The notes below the pieces were generated by a model. It ran no database searches. It was not told where the DNA came from and saw only the letters and a program-made list of their open reading frames with translations. From NCBI GenBank assembly GCA_025363275.1, contig JANYEE010000205.1:1-44717 (forward strand): a stretch of DNA of 44,717 nucleotides. The letters are read 5' to 3'. This document shows positions 8,386 to 17,287 of the stretch, in pieces. The DNA comes from Burkholderiales bacterium (GTDB taxonomy: Bacteria > Pseudomonadota > Gammaproteobacteria > Burkholderiales > Burkholderiaceae_C). A program made the translations under genes and the position numbers. How positions within the stretch are numbered: position 1 is the first letter of the stretch; each line of letters begins with the position of its first letter.

Positions 8386-8712
8386 ATGAACAATGAGCAA
8401 ATGCAAGCGGAAATCCGGGAAGCCAATATGACTTACTTGATGTTGGCCCAAAATCTGATCCGCCAAGACAAGCCCGAAGCCCTGTTTCGCCTGGGCATGT
8501 CCGAAGAAGCTGCCGACATGATCGGCACCCTCTCCCCCGCACAAATCTTGAAAATCGCCTCAAGTAACATGCTGCTGTGTCGCTTCCGTGTGGACGATGA
8601 CATTGTTTGGAACCTGCTCACTAACCACACGGCAAGCAAGGTAGACAACGATGCAACGACTAAGCTGCACGCCAGCATTCTGATGGCCGGCCGCTACGCC
8701 GAGGCCATGTAA
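8386..8712 (+). CDS. flhD: Flagellar master regulator subunit FlhD
   Basis: 108-residue helical protein. FlhD with FlhC forms the FlhD4C2 activator that turns on class 2 flagellar genes. The FlhD core is visible: a start with EIREANMTYLMLAQNLIRQD (about residues 9-28), then FRLGMSEEAADMIGTLSPAQ and a C-terminal region resembling other beta-proteobacterial FlhD. ATG 8386 has AGGAG 6 nt upstream. flhC follows after 28 nt, so the two are co-transcribed. It has no DNA-binding HTH of its own; DNA contact is mainly through FlhC in the known complex. Confidence 0.96.
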   Translation: MNNEQMQAEIREANMTYLMLAQNLIRQDKPEALFRLGMSEEAADMIGTLSPAQILKIASSNMLLCRFRVDDDIVWNLLTNHTASKVDNDATTKLHASILMAGRYAEAM

Positions 8713-8740
8713 GTCCCCACCCTGAATCTGGAGCACCACC

Positions 8741-9277
8741 ATGGCCACCAAAAGCGTATTGAACGATTCCAAGCAAGTTGAGCGCGCCGTCGCGCTAATA
8801 CAGCTCGGCGCCCGGCTGCAGGTATTGGAGAGTGAGACCGACCTGTCTTACGAACGCCTGTTGCGTTTATACAAAGAAGTGGCAGGACGGTCCCCCAGCA
8901 AGGGCCAGCTGCCGTTTTCCACCGAGTGGTTTCTGACCTGGCAGCCTAATATCCACGCGTCGCTGTTTCAAAACACCTACGAATACCTGTCCAAAGTCAG
9001 CGCCATGGACGATATTGAGGCGATCATGAAGGCCTACAAGCTCTACACCGAGCAAATCTCGGCCTGCGGTGTAGAACCCTTGCTATCCATCACCCGGGCG
9101 TGGCGCTTGGTCAAGTTCATCGACAACAATATGCTGTCGATGACCAAGTGCTCCAAATGTGGCGGTCACTTTGTCAGCGAGGCCTACGAGAACTCCCGCC
9201 ACTACGAGTGCGGCCTGTGCGCGCCGCCCGCTCGCGCCGGTAAAGGCGCCGCCACAGGTGGCATTTTGCTGCACTAA
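8741..9277 (+). CDS. flhC: Flagellar master regulator subunit FlhC
   Basis: 178-residue partner of FlhD. The zinc site is intact: Cys137, Cys140, Cys157 and Cys160 (TKCSKCGG and YECGLC), the same spacing as in E. coli FlhC. The N-terminal half is helical and includes LLRLYKEVAGRSPSKGQLPF. GGAG lies 8 nt before ATG 8741. The FlhDC complex would activate the flgB, flhB, fliA-type promoters in this window. A short Ala/Gly-rich tail (residues 161-178) follows the zinc site. Confidence 0.97.
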   Translation: MATKSVLNDSKQVERAVALIQLGARLQVLESETDLSYERLLRLYKEVAGRSPSKGQLPFSTEWFLTWQPNIHASLFQNTYEYLSKVSAMDDIEAIMKAYKLYTEQISACGVEPLLSITRAWRLVKFIDNNMLSMTKCSKCGGHFVSEAYENSRHYECGLCAPPARAGKGAATGGILLH

Positions 9278-9278
9278 C

Positions 9279-9333
9279 GCTATTATTTTTGTAGCTACTC
9301 AGGCAATATTTACCTGGTCCACAGACCTTTTTC
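9279..9333 (+). repeat. Dispersed approximately 55-bp repeat, copy B (flhC-motA gap)
   Basis: Starts GCTATTATTTTTGTAGCTAC and continues through ATATTTACCTGGTCC. It begins 1 nt after the flhC stop codon. The end forms GGTC-CACA-GACC followed by TTTTT, so this copy may double as a weak terminator after flhDC. It aligns best with copy E at 37991. Confidence 0.6.
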
Positions 9334-9440
9334 TAATAAATTTGAGGCTTACACCACCGAGGCGATATGATTAGGAAAGGCTGTTAAAAGCTGTCCTCAT
9401 CAATCCTTGAAGTGTGTGGCATCGCTGTCACAATGCCCCT

Positions 9441-10298
9441 ATGTTTGTAATCATCGGTTGGCTGGTTTGCCTTGTTTGCGTATTCGGGGTGTTCATCATC
9501 CACGGTGGGAATATAAGCGTGATTCTTCATGCCCTGCCTTGGGAAATGCTGACCATCGGAGGCGCTACAGTGGGCGCCTTCCTGGCCAACAATCAGATGA
9601 AGGTCGTAAAAGCCACCATGAAGGGTTTAGGGGCTTGTTTCAAAGGGAGCAAGTACACCAAAGCCCGCTACATGGAACTGCTAGCGCTGTTGTTCGACAT
9701 CTTGCAGAAAGCTCGCAAAGAGGGGCTGATGGCAATCGAAAAAGACGTTGAAGAGCCCGAACAGTCAGAGCTTTTTAAGAAATATGCCACGGTCGGCAGT
9801 GACCACCATGTGGTGGAATTCATCACCGATTATTTGCGCATGATGGTCTCTGGCAACTTGAATGCCCATGAGATTGAGTCCATTATGGACAGCGAAATCG
9901 AAACCCACCACCACGAAGAACATGCTGCAGTTGCCGCTATTCAGCGCATAGCCGGGGGATTGCCCGCCTTTGGTATCGTGGCCGCTGTATTGGGAGTGGT
10001 GAACACCATGGGCTCGGTAGGTCAGCCTCCTGCAGTACTCGGGGGCATGATTGGCTCCGCTCTGGTGGGAACCTTCTTGGGGATTTTGTTGGCCTATGCC
10101 TTTGCCGAACCGCTGGCAGGCTTGCTAGAACAAAAAGTGGAAGAAAACGGCAAAGAGTTGCAATGCATCAAAACTACACTGCTGGCCAGTATGCAGGGCT
10201 ATAACCCGGCGACTGCCATCGAATTTGGCCGCAAGGTTTTGTACTCCACTGAGCGCCCTACCTTCCAAGAGCTGGAGGCCCATGTCAAGAAGAAATAA
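9441..10298 (+). CDS. motA: Flagellar stator protein MotA
   Basis: 285-residue inner-membrane proton channel subunit of the stator. It has the MotA pattern: two N-terminal membrane segments (MFVIIGWLVCLVCVFGVFII; about 30-50), a long cytoplasmic loop with charged residues that contact FliG (about 60-165), and two further membrane segments (about 170-195 and 205-225) with PPAVLGGMIGSALVGTFLGI. I chose ATG 9441 because MotA proteins commonly begin MFVIIG; an upstream in-frame start at 9414 would add 9 unconserved residues. There is no strong Shine-Dalgarno. motB follows after 30 nt. Confidence 0.96.
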   Translation: MFVIIGWLVCLVCVFGVFIIHGGNISVILHALPWEMLTIGGATVGAFLANNQMKVVKATMKGLGACFKGSKYTKARYMELLALLFDILQKARKEGLMAIEKDVEEPEQSELFKKYATVGSDHHVVEFITDYLRMMVSGNLNAHEIESIMDSEIETHHHEEHAAVAAIQRIAGGLPAFGIVAAVLGVVNTMGSVGQPPAVLGGMIGSALVGTFLGILLAYAFAEPLAGLLEQKVEENGKELQCIKTTLLASMQGYNPATAIEFGRKVLYSTERPTFQELEAHVKKK

Positions 10299-10328
10299 TC
10301 AGGCCAGCGCCGCGGGAGGCGTCTAAGT

Positions 10329-11276
10329 ATGGCCGGAGACGCCAAGAAGCTACAGCCCATCATCATCAAGCGGGTTAAAAAAGGGGGGCACGTTGCGCAC
10401 GGGGGTGCTTGGAAGATCGCCTACGCGGACTTTGTGACCGCCATGATGGCGTTTTTCTTGCTGATGTGGCTGCTGGGCAGTACCTCTGAAGGGGATAAAA
10501 AAGGTATCTCTGATTATTTTCAGTCGCCCTTAAAAGTTGCTATGCAGGGCGGTAGCGGTGCTGGCGCCAGCAATAGCGTCATCAATGGCGGCGGCAACGA
10601 CCTGACGCAAAGCGCCGGCCAGTCGCGCCGCGGTGATGGCGCCAACCGGGAGGCCAAGAAAATGTCGGGCGACACCGCCAAAGCTGCGGTGGCCCAAAAA
10701 GATGCGCAGGCCCTGGCTGCTCTTAGCGCCAAGATTGCCGGCGTCATTTCAGCCAATCCAAAACTAGCAGAGTTCAGCGCCCAAATCAAACTAGAAATCA
10801 CACCAGACGGATTGCTGATTCAAATCGTGGATGACCAACGCCGCCCCATGTTTGACAGCGGTAGCGCTACCGTCAAGCCCTATATGCGTGACATCCTGAG
10901 AGAAATTGGCATTGCGCTCATGGACGTTGAGAACAAAGTCAGCTTGGATGGCCACACCGACCGCTCAGCGTATGGGAATGCGGCGCGGGGCTACAGCAAT
11001 TGGGAGCTCTCCGCGGACCGCGCCAATGCGTCACGCCGTGAATTGGCCGCTGCGGGTATGCCCGAGGAAAAGCTGGCCCGCATCGTTGGTATGGCATCCA
11101 GCCTTTTGTTGGACCCCGCTGACCCATTGAGCCCTACCAATCGCAGAATCAGTATCTTGGTCATGACCAAAGAGGCCGAGGAACGCTTGCTGGGTCGCCA
11201 AACCGTTCCGTTGGAGATAGCTACAGCTCCTGCGGCTGAATCAAACGCCGCGAATGGTGCAAAATCACGGCAGTGA
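10329..11276 (+). CDS. motB: Flagellar stator protein MotB
   Basis: 315-residue peptidoglycan-anchored stator subunit. The proton-binding aspartate is Asp34 in the single membrane segment (AYADFVTAMMAFFLLMWLLG). Residues about 60-135 are a Gly/Ala/Ser-rich linker and plug region. The OmpA-like peptidoglycan-binding domain is at about 150-285, with LDGHTDRSAYG near 204 and NWELSADRA near 222. GGAGG lies 9 nt before ATG 10329. The KYAD-type signature and lack of polar sodium-type features suggest a proton-driven motor (inference). Confidence 0.97.
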   Translation: MAGDAKKLQPIIIKRVKKGGHVAHGGAWKIAYADFVTAMMAFFLLMWLLGSTSEGDKKGISDYFQSPLKVAMQGGSGAGASNSVINGGGNDLTQSAGQSRRGDGANREAKKMSGDTAKAAVAQKDAQALAALSAKIAGVISANPKLAEFSAQIKLEITPDGLLIQIVDDQRRPMFDSGSATVKPYMRDILREIGIALMDVENKVSLDGHTDRSAYGNAARGYSNWELSADRANASRRELAAAGMPEEKLARIVGMASSLLLDPADPLSPTNRRISILVMTKEAEERLLGRQTVPLEIATAPAAESNAANGAKSRQ

Positions 11277-11336
11277 ATCGGGAAAATTTCCGTCATACTT
11301 GCATCTATACGAAAATCCCCCGCGAAAGGGTTACCC

Positions 11337-11726
11337 ATGTCAAAAGAACTGCGCTTTTTAGTTGTCGACGATTTTTCCACCATGCGGCGAATCGTACGCA
11401 ATTTATTGAAAGAAAGCGGTTACGTTGAAGCGGACGAAGCGGAAGATGGTGTGGTGGCATTGCAAAAGCTTCGTAGCTCCACATTTGACTTCGTAGTGAG
11501 CGATATCAACATGCCCAACATGAATGGGTTCCAGTTGCTGGCCGAGATCAAAAAGGACGAGAAACTCAAGCACCTACCCGTGTTGATGGTAACGGCCGAG
11601 GCGCGCAAGGAGGACATCGTATTGGCCGCTCAGCAAGGCGCAGCCGGTTACATCGTCAAACCCTTCACCAAAGCTACTTTGGAAGACAAAGTCAATCACA
11701 TCCTGACCAAGATGGGCCTGAAGTAA
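11337..11726 (+). CDS. cheY: Chemotaxis response regulator CheY
   Basis: 129-residue single receiver domain, very close to enterobacterial CheY ([20 protein letters not shown]). Acidic pocket Asp11/Asp12, phosphorylated Asp56, Thr86 and Lys108 are all present. Phospho-CheY binds FliM and switches motor rotation. It follows motB after 60 nt and ends at a strong terminator. No cheZ, cheA or other chemotaxis gene adjoins it here. Confidence 0.97.
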   Translation: MSKELRFLVVDDFSTMRRIVRNLLKESGYVEADEAEDGVVALQKLRSSTFDFVVSDINMPNMNGFQLLAEIKKDEKLKHLPVLMVTAEARKEDIVLAAQQGAAGYIVKPFTKATLEDKVNHILTKMGLK

Positions 11727-11762
11727 TTTGCAGGCTGCAAGGCCTGCACACTGTTTCAATCT

Positions 11763-11785
11763 GACCGGGAATTCCCGGTCTTTTT
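11763..11785 (+). terminator. Rho-independent terminator after cheY
   Basis: GACCGGGAATTCCCGGTC (11763-11780) is a perfect 18-nt palindrome followed by five T. It lies 36 nt after the cheY stop and separates the flhDC-motAB-cheY block from flhB. Confidence 0.85.
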
Positions 11786-11843
11786 ACGCTTTAGATCAGA
11801 GGGTGACTGCTGACAATGACGGGAACTCTAGAGTCTCGTCACC

Positions 11844-12998
11844 ATGGATCAAGGCAGTCAAGATCGTAACTTACCCGCTTCCGAGCGCAAGCTCAAGAAA
11901 GCGCGCGATGACGGCCAAGTCAGCCGTTCCGAAGACCTCAAACACTTTGCCGTTTTAGGCGCTGGCGCAATGGGCGTGTTGGTTCTCGCCCCTGTACTCT
12001 TTGAACGCCTCAAAGAAACTATGGGCCAACAGTTGTCCTTTGATGCCAACACGGTCCGACAATCGGCCAGCATGGTGAAACGCCTGTCGGAGGCCAGCAC
12101 CACTGGGTTGATGGGTTGCGTCGTGTTCTCAGCCATCATCATCGCTGCCGTAGTGGTGGCCTGCGTGGCGTCGGGCGGCTGGGTCAGCAGCCTTAAACCC
12201 ATCATGCCGGACTTCAGTCGGCTCAACCCCCTTTCCGGATTTGGAAATCTATTTGCCAAAAAGAAGCTACTTGACGTCATCAAGATGACCGTCATGACAG
12301 CCATTCTCATGGCGATTGCGAGCAGCTACTTGACCAACGGCATGCAGGGTATGGCCATGCTGATTCTCCAACCATCCAGCTCGGCTATCCAGCAACTTAC
12401 CAATTGGCTCACCAGCGGCCTAGGTTTGCTACTGTTAGTGATTTTTATGGCTGCAATGGTGGACGTTCCACTACAAAAATTCTTACATGGCGACCAAATG
12501 AAGATGTCGCATCAAGAAGTAAAAGAAGAGGGCAAGGAGGCGGACGGCAACCCCCAAATGAAAGCCAAGATCCGGCAGCGGCAACGGGAAATGGCACAAA
12601 ACAGCAGCGTCAACTCGGTACCCAAAGCCGACTTTGTGGTCATGAACCCCACCCACTTTGCTGTGGCGATCTGCTACGACGAAAAGACCATGCGGGCGCC
12701 CCAAGTTATCTCCAAGGGCGCTGATTTGTTAGCGATGCGCATTCGCGATGTCGCCAAGAACAATGCGATTCCTGTGCTGCAGTCGCCCATGTTGGCCCGC
12801 GCACTGTATGCCAATGCCGAACTCAACCAGGACATTCCATTTGCGCTGTACGCCGCCGTGGCGCAGGTGTTGGCCTACGTGTACCGCCTTCGCGCAGCAC
12901 TCAAAGGCACAGGCCCCATGCCGCAGGAAGTGCCACAGCCGTTTGTGCCCCCTGAGCTCGATCCTCTCAGCACAACCTTAAAGGCGAAAACCGCATGA
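11844..12998 (+). CDS. flhB: Flagellar type III export protein FlhB
   Basis: 384-residue export-gate protein that switches substrate specificity from hook to filament proteins. The N-terminal half has four membrane segments (about residues 35-55, 88-110, 140-165, 185-210). The autocleavage motif Asn268-Pro-Thr-His271 is intact in the cytoplasmic half. It begins MDQGSQDRNLPASERKLKKA, typical of the family, and the C-terminal tail is Pro-rich. It overlaps flhA by ATGA (12995-12998), so translation is coupled. Confidence 0.97.
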   Translation: MDQGSQDRNLPASERKLKKARDDGQVSRSEDLKHFAVLGAGAMGVLVLAPVLFERLKETMGQQLSFDANTVRQSASMVKRLSEASTTGLMGCVVFSAIIIAAVVVACVASGGWVSSLKPIMPDFSRLNPLSGFGNLFAKKKLLDVIKMTVMTAILMAIASSYLTNGMQGMAMLILQPSSSAIQQLTNWLTSGLGLLLLVIFMAAMVDVPLQKFLHGDQMKMSHQEVKEEGKEADGNPQMKAKIRQRQREMAQNSSVNSVPKADFVVMNPTHFAVAICYDEKTMRAPQVISKGADLLAMRIRDVAKNNAIPVLQSPMLARALYANAELNQDIPFALYAAVAQVLAYVYRLRAALKGTGPMPQEVPQPFVPPELDPLSTTLKAKTA

Positions 12999-15076
12999 AC
13001 GCTGGAGTGAAGTCCTTGCAACACTGGCTCAACGGCAATGGGGCCGTGCTACGGGGTGCAGCAGCACCCATGTTGGTAGTGGCCATTTTGGCCATGATGG
13101 TTTTGCCCCTGCCGCCTCTGGCATTGGACATGCTCTTCACCATCAATATTGCCGTTGCACTCATGGTGATGATGGTGGCCGCTTACATGATCCGCCCCCT
13201 GGATTTCGCATCATTCCCATCGGTCCTGCTTTTGACCACCTTAATGCGCTTGTCGCTCAACGTGGCCTCCACCCGTGTCGTTCTGCTGGAGGGCCATACC
13301 GGCCCTGGCGCTGCCGGTGCGGTCATTGAGGCCTTTGGTCACTTCCTGATTGGTGGCAACTTTGCCGTTGGTTTGATTGTTTTTGCCATTTTGGTGGTGA
13401 TCAATTTTGTCGTTGTAACGAAAGGCTCCGAGCGTATCGCTGAAGTATCTGCTCGCTTCACGTTGGATGCCATGCCCGGCAAACAAATGGCAGTGGATGC
13501 CGACTTGAACGCAGGCTTGATTGATGAGGCCGAGGCCAAACGCCGCCGTGCTGAAGTGGGCGAAGAAGCCGAGTTTTTTGGTTCGATGGACGGCGCCTCC
13601 AAGTTTGTCCGCGGCGACGCTGTGGCCGGCATTTTGATTTTACTGATCAATATCTTTGGTGGCTTTGCTATCGGCATTCTCCAGCATGACCTGACTGCCT
13701 CCCAGGCAGCCAATTCTTATATTTTGCTAGCCGTGGGTGACGCGCTGGTTGCGCAGATTCCTGGCTTATTGATTTCTGTTGCCGCCGCGATGGTGGTGTC
13801 ACGCGTGGGCAAAGAGCACGATATCGGCAAACAGATCGCCGGGCAAATGTTTGTATCCCCCCGTGTTCTGGGTATTACCGCCGCCATCATGTTCATCCTG
13901 GGGATCATCCCCAATATGCCGCACTTCGTCTTTTTGACCATCGCCGCAGCCTTGGGCTACGGTGCCTGGATGCTGGCCTACAAACCCAAGATTGTTGAAG
14001 CCCCTGCTGCGCCTCCACCGGTGAGTGGGGATATCGAAGCGTCCTGGGATGACCTACAACCCGTGGACCAGTTGGGCCTGGAGCTGGGTTACCGCTTGAT
14101 TGCGCTGGTCGATAAGACCCGCCAAGGCGATCTGCTGACGCGTATTAAAGGCGTACGCCGCAAGTTTGCGCAGGAGGTGGGCTTCCTGCCGCCACCAGTA
14201 CACGTGCGCGATAACCTGGAACTCAAACCCAGCGGCTACCGAATTACCCTGCGCGGTGTCATTGTGGGTGAGGGCGATGCCTTTCCCGGTATGTTCCTGG
14301 CGATCAATCCAGGCGGCATAACTACGCCATTGATTGGGACCGCCACCACCGACCCCGCCTTTGGCCTGCCGGCCCACTGGATTGACGATCGGCAGAAAGA
14401 AGCCGCGCAAATGGCGGGATTTACGGTGGTTGATTCCGAGACTGTCATGGCGACCCATTTGTCACACTTGATGCAGGTTCAGGCCTCCAAATTACTGAGC
14501 CGAACAGAGACACAACAACTGGTGGAACACGTGGCGAAATTTGCCCCCAAATTGATCGAAGAAGTCGTCCCTAAGATGGTGTCGATTGCTGTCTTTCAAA
14601 AGGTTCTGCAACTACTGCTGGACGAGTCGGTTCACATCAGAGATATCCGCACCATCATTGAATCGATTGCGGAGCATGCCGGTAGTACACAAGACCCTGC
14701 CGAGCTGGCCCGCCGCGTGCGTGTAGCCCTGTCTCCGGCCATCGTGCAGCAGATCTATGGCCCCACCCGTGAACTCAATGTGATTGCAATAGACCCTGGA
14801 CTGGAGCGGCTGCTGGTCCAAGCCCTGGGCAATCCATCCGGTCCAGCCCTGGACCCCAGCGTGGCGGACATGTTGACTCGCAATGCCGCTGAAACGGCAC
14901 TTAAACAAGAAGAAATTGGCGTCCCTGCCTGCCTGCTGGTGCCGGATCAGATCCGCACTGCCATTGCCCGACTGGTCCGGCGCGTCGCACCCCGATTGCA
15001 AGTGCTCGCGCACAGCGAAATTCCTGAAACCCATACGATTCGAATTGGCCCCATTCTCCGAGGTGCAACACCATGA
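12995..15076 (+). CDS. flhA: Flagellar type III export gate protein FlhA
   Basis: 693 residues, the usual FlhA length. Residues about 25-325 contain the eight membrane segments and the conserved loop with SERIAEVSARFTLDAMPGKQ; residues about 360-693 are the cytoplasmic domain forming the nonameric docking ring for substrate-chaperone complexes such as FliS-FliC and FliT-FliD. It overlaps flhB upstream and flhF downstream (15073-15076) by ATGA, forming a coupled flhB-flhA-flhF unit. Confidence 0.97.
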   Translation: MNAGVKSLQHWLNGNGAVLRGAAAPMLVVAILAMMVLPLPPLALDMLFTINIAVALMVMMVAAYMIRPLDFASFPSVLLLTTLMRLSLNVASTRVVLLEGHTGPGAAGAVIEAFGHFLIGGNFAVGLIVFAILVVINFVVVTKGSERIAEVSARFTLDAMPGKQMAVDADLNAGLIDEAEAKRRRAEVGEEAEFFGSMDGASKFVRGDAVAGILILLINIFGGFAIGILQHDLTASQAANSYILLAVGDALVAQIPGLLISVAAAMVVSRVGKEHDIGKQIAGQMFVSPRVLGITAAIMFILGIIPNMPHFVFLTIAAALGYGAWMLAYKPKIVEAPAAPPPVSGDIEASWDDLQPVDQLGLELGYRLIALVDKTRQGDLLTRIKGVRRKFAQEVGFLPPPVHVRDNLELKPSGYRITLRGVIVGEGDAFPGMFLAINPGGITTPLIGTATTDPAFGLPAHWIDDRQKEAAQMAGFTVVDSETVMATHLSHLMQVQASKLLSRTETQQLVEHVAKFAPKLIEEVVPKMVSIAVFQKVLQLLLDESVHIRDIRTIIESIAEHAGSTQDPAELARRVRVALSPAIVQQIYGPTRELNVIAIDPGLERLLVQALGNPSGPALDPSVADMLTRNAAETALKQEEIGVPACLLVPDQIRTAIARLVRRVAPRLQVLAHSEIPETHTIRIGPILRGATP

Positions 15077-16503
15077 ATATCCAACGCTTTACAGCCGCCA
15101 CGTCCCGCGAAGCTCTTTCCAAAGCCCGCATGGCCTTTGGCGACAGCACCTTGATTTTGTCTAACCGCCCAACAGAAAACGGCGTGGAAGTGGTGGCCAC
15201 CGCCGAAGAAACGCTAGCTGCCCTGGACCAGGCAGACGGAAGAATTGCGCCTGCCAAAGTCGCAGGCAATGGGGTGCCCAGCTACCGTGAAACAGTTGCT
15301 GGCAAAGTGGAAGACGATGCGAATCAGTTAGCCATGAGTACCTTGTCGTTTCAGGACTATGTGCGAGAACGGATGATGCGCCGTCGCCATGAGGCAGCTG
15401 GCGACGGCGCAACCACCAAGTTGACGCAGGATGCGCCTGCCAGCACCGCACGCCCGTTTGGCCCCATTCGCATCAAGCCAGACGTGGTGCCAGCACGCGC
15501 CAAAGCGGCGGTCCCCGTCGTGCCTAAAACGCAAGCAGTTGCGCCACAGGTCATCCCCCAAGGCATCGTCAACGAGCTGCACGCGATGAAAGAGATGATG
15601 GAGGAGCGCTTCAATACGCTCGCCTGGCTGGGCCAAGCCCGCCAAAACCCGATCCAGTCCAACCTGATGTTGCGCATGATTCGGGCGGGCTTCTCCCCCA
15701 CGTTGTCCCGCGCGATTCTGGAGAAGATGCCTGCCGAACTGAACGCAACCGAATCCATGCGCTGGGTCATGGATGTCTTGGAACGCAATCTGAAGACCGA
15801 CGACCAAAGTCCGTCGTTGCCCCAGGAAGGTGGTGTCTTCGCGCTGATAGGCGCCACCGGAGTCGGTAAGACCACTACCGCTGCCAAATTGGCCGGCCTG
15901 TGCGCTGAGGAGTACGGCCCCGCCAGTGTGGGCTTGATCACTCTGGATACCTATCGCGTCGGCGCACACGAACAACTCCGCGCCTACGGAAAAATGCTGG
16001 GCGTCGTTGCGCATCTGGCGCATGACCGTTCAGCACTGCAGGATCTGCTGGGCTTATTGTCTAACAAAAAGATGGTTTTGATTGACACCACCGGTCTTGC
16101 ACCGCGCGACCCACGCAAGCGCGAGATGCTGGAGCTGGTGAATTTACCGGGTGTGCGGCGCGTGTTGGTTCTCAATACCGGCTCTCATGGCGAAACACTG
16201 GATGAGTCCGTAACCGCATTCAAGACCCCGACTGCGCAACAAGTGATCTTCTCCAAGATTGACGAAGCGGTGAAGCTAGGCCCCGCCATTGACGTGTCCA
16301 TCCGCCATCAGTTGATATTGCGCGGCGTCACCAATGGCCAGCGCGTACCCGAAGACTGGGAGGCCGCCAATGCAGCCAACCTGGTGCGGTTGTCCATGCG
16401 TGCTACGGGCAGCTCCGCCTACGACCCCAAAGCAGGCGACCTGAACTTCTACTTCAACGAACCCGTTTCCCACAGCAGCCCCAGGAGCCATCTGGATGCA
16501 TGA
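15073..16503 (+). CDS. flhF: SRP-type GTPase FlhF
   Basis: 476-residue GTPase that sets the polar site and number of flagella. The N-terminal B domain (about 1-130) starts MNIQRFTAATSREALSKARM; the NG domain has a P-loop GATGVGKTT at 260-268 (Lys266) and the SRP-family LDTYRVGAHEQLRAYG segment near 297. DTTGL near 338 is the G3-like motif. It overlaps flhA by 4 nt, and the next gene begins 8 nt before its stop. Its presence suggests a polar flagellum (inference). Confidence 0.96.
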   Translation: MNIQRFTAATSREALSKARMAFGDSTLILSNRPTENGVEVVATAEETLAALDQADGRIAPAKVAGNGVPSYRETVAGKVEDDANQLAMSTLSFQDYVRERMMRRRHEAAGDGATTKLTQDAPASTARPFGPIRIKPDVVPARAKAAVPVVPKTQAVAPQVIPQGIVNELHAMKEMMEERFNTLAWLGQARQNPIQSNLMLRMIRAGFSPTLSRAILEKMPAELNATESMRWVMDVLERNLKTDDQSPSLPQEGGVFALIGATGVGKTTTAAKLAGLCAEEYGPASVGLITLDTYRVGAHEQLRAYGKMLGVVAHLAHDRSALQDLLGLLSNKKMVLIDTTGLAPRDPRKREMLELVNLPGVRRVLVLNTGSHGETLDESVTAFKTPTAQQVIFSKIDEAVKLGPAIDVSIRHQLILRGVTNGQRVPEDWEAANAANLVRLSMRATGSSAYDPKAGDLNFYFNEPVSHSSPRSHLDA

Positions 16504-17287
16504 AACACCGCAGCACCAGGCCGTCGGCTTAGGTTCTCTCGCACGCGCGCACAGCGCCCGCTTGGTGGCGATGGTGAGCCACGGCGATGAAGAAACAGAG
16601 CTGTCGCTGTTGTGGCGCTTGTGTCTGACTTGGGTGCGATTGGGCTACCCAGTGACGGTGCTGGACGCTGGCAATTTGGAATCCGCAGATAACCCCGGAC
16701 TCGCGCAGTTGCTAGACTGCCCCTACGGATCAGGCTGCAACAACCAGGATGCAGCAGCCTGGAGCGTCCTTCCCGCTGCCGCTGGCCTACACAGTCTGCG
16801 CCCTGCAGCAGGTGCTGAGGACGGACTTACACGCCGTTTAGCCAACCTGTTTTCCGACGATGATGTCGTCGTCTTGTACGGCAACGCAGACACTTTGCTC
16901 CAGTTGCTGCCCGACGCCGTGCTGCAACCCGTGATAGTCGTGTCGTCAGCACCAAAATCATTACTCAACAGCTATCAGGCTCTAAAACGATTGCTCGGAA
17001 GCGGACATATGTCCCCTTTGGTGGTAGACCCTTCTGCAGCCGATATCGGCTCGCTCACCACAGCCAGTGCGGGTTTTGCCTTAGCCGATTGTGCCAAGAA
17101 CTTTCTGGCGTACGACTTGAAATGGATACGAATACAAACAACCCACGAGGACAGTGCACCAGCCTCTGATTTGCAGCGGATGGCCTTGCGTGTGCTCGAA
17201 AACGCTCTACCTTTGTCAGACCGTTGGAAGCACATGGCGGCCAGCGAGACTAAGATGGATGCTAGGCAATTTTCCAGGAGCCATTGA
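16496..17287 (+). CDS. flhG: FlhG/FleN-like MinD-family protein lacking the Walker A motif
   Basis: 263-residue protein in the usual flhG slot, between flhF and fliA, overlapping each by 8 and 1 nt. It keeps the MinD/ParA layout: RLVAMV (22-27) as the first strand, VTVLDAGN (53-60), DDDVVVLYGNAD (121-132) at the Walker B position, and PVIVVSSAPKSLLNSYQAL (145-163). The P-loop region, normally SGKGGVGKT, reads SHGDEETELS (28-37), with no Gly-rich loop and no Lys-Thr, so ATP binding in the classical way is unlikely. FlhG normally restrains flagellar number and activates FlhF GTPase. The role here may be structural or regulatory. Confidence 0.75.
   Translation: MHETPQHQAVGLGSLARAHSARLVAMVSHGDEETELSLLWRLCLTWVRLGYPVTVLDAGNLESADNPGLAQLLDCPYGSGCNNQDAAAWSVLPAAAGLHSLRPAAGAEDGLTRRLANLFSDDDVVVLYGNADTLLQLLPDAVLQPVIVVSSAPKSLLNSYQALKRLLGSGHMSPLVVDPSAADIGSLTTASAGFALADCAKNFLAYDLKWIRIQTTHEDSAPASDLQRMALRVLENALPLSDRWKHMAASETKMDARQFSRSH

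Noticed and set aside
9340-9372. Sigma-28 promoter upstream of motA
   Set aside because: TAAATTTG and GGCGATAT have wrong spacing for each other (16 nt between 8-mers), and properly spaced alternatives match poorly.
11206-11245. Sixth dispersed-repeat copy at the motB 3' end (GAGATAGCTACAGCTCC)
   Set aside because: Only the ATAGCT core matches; the remainder cannot be aligned convincingly.
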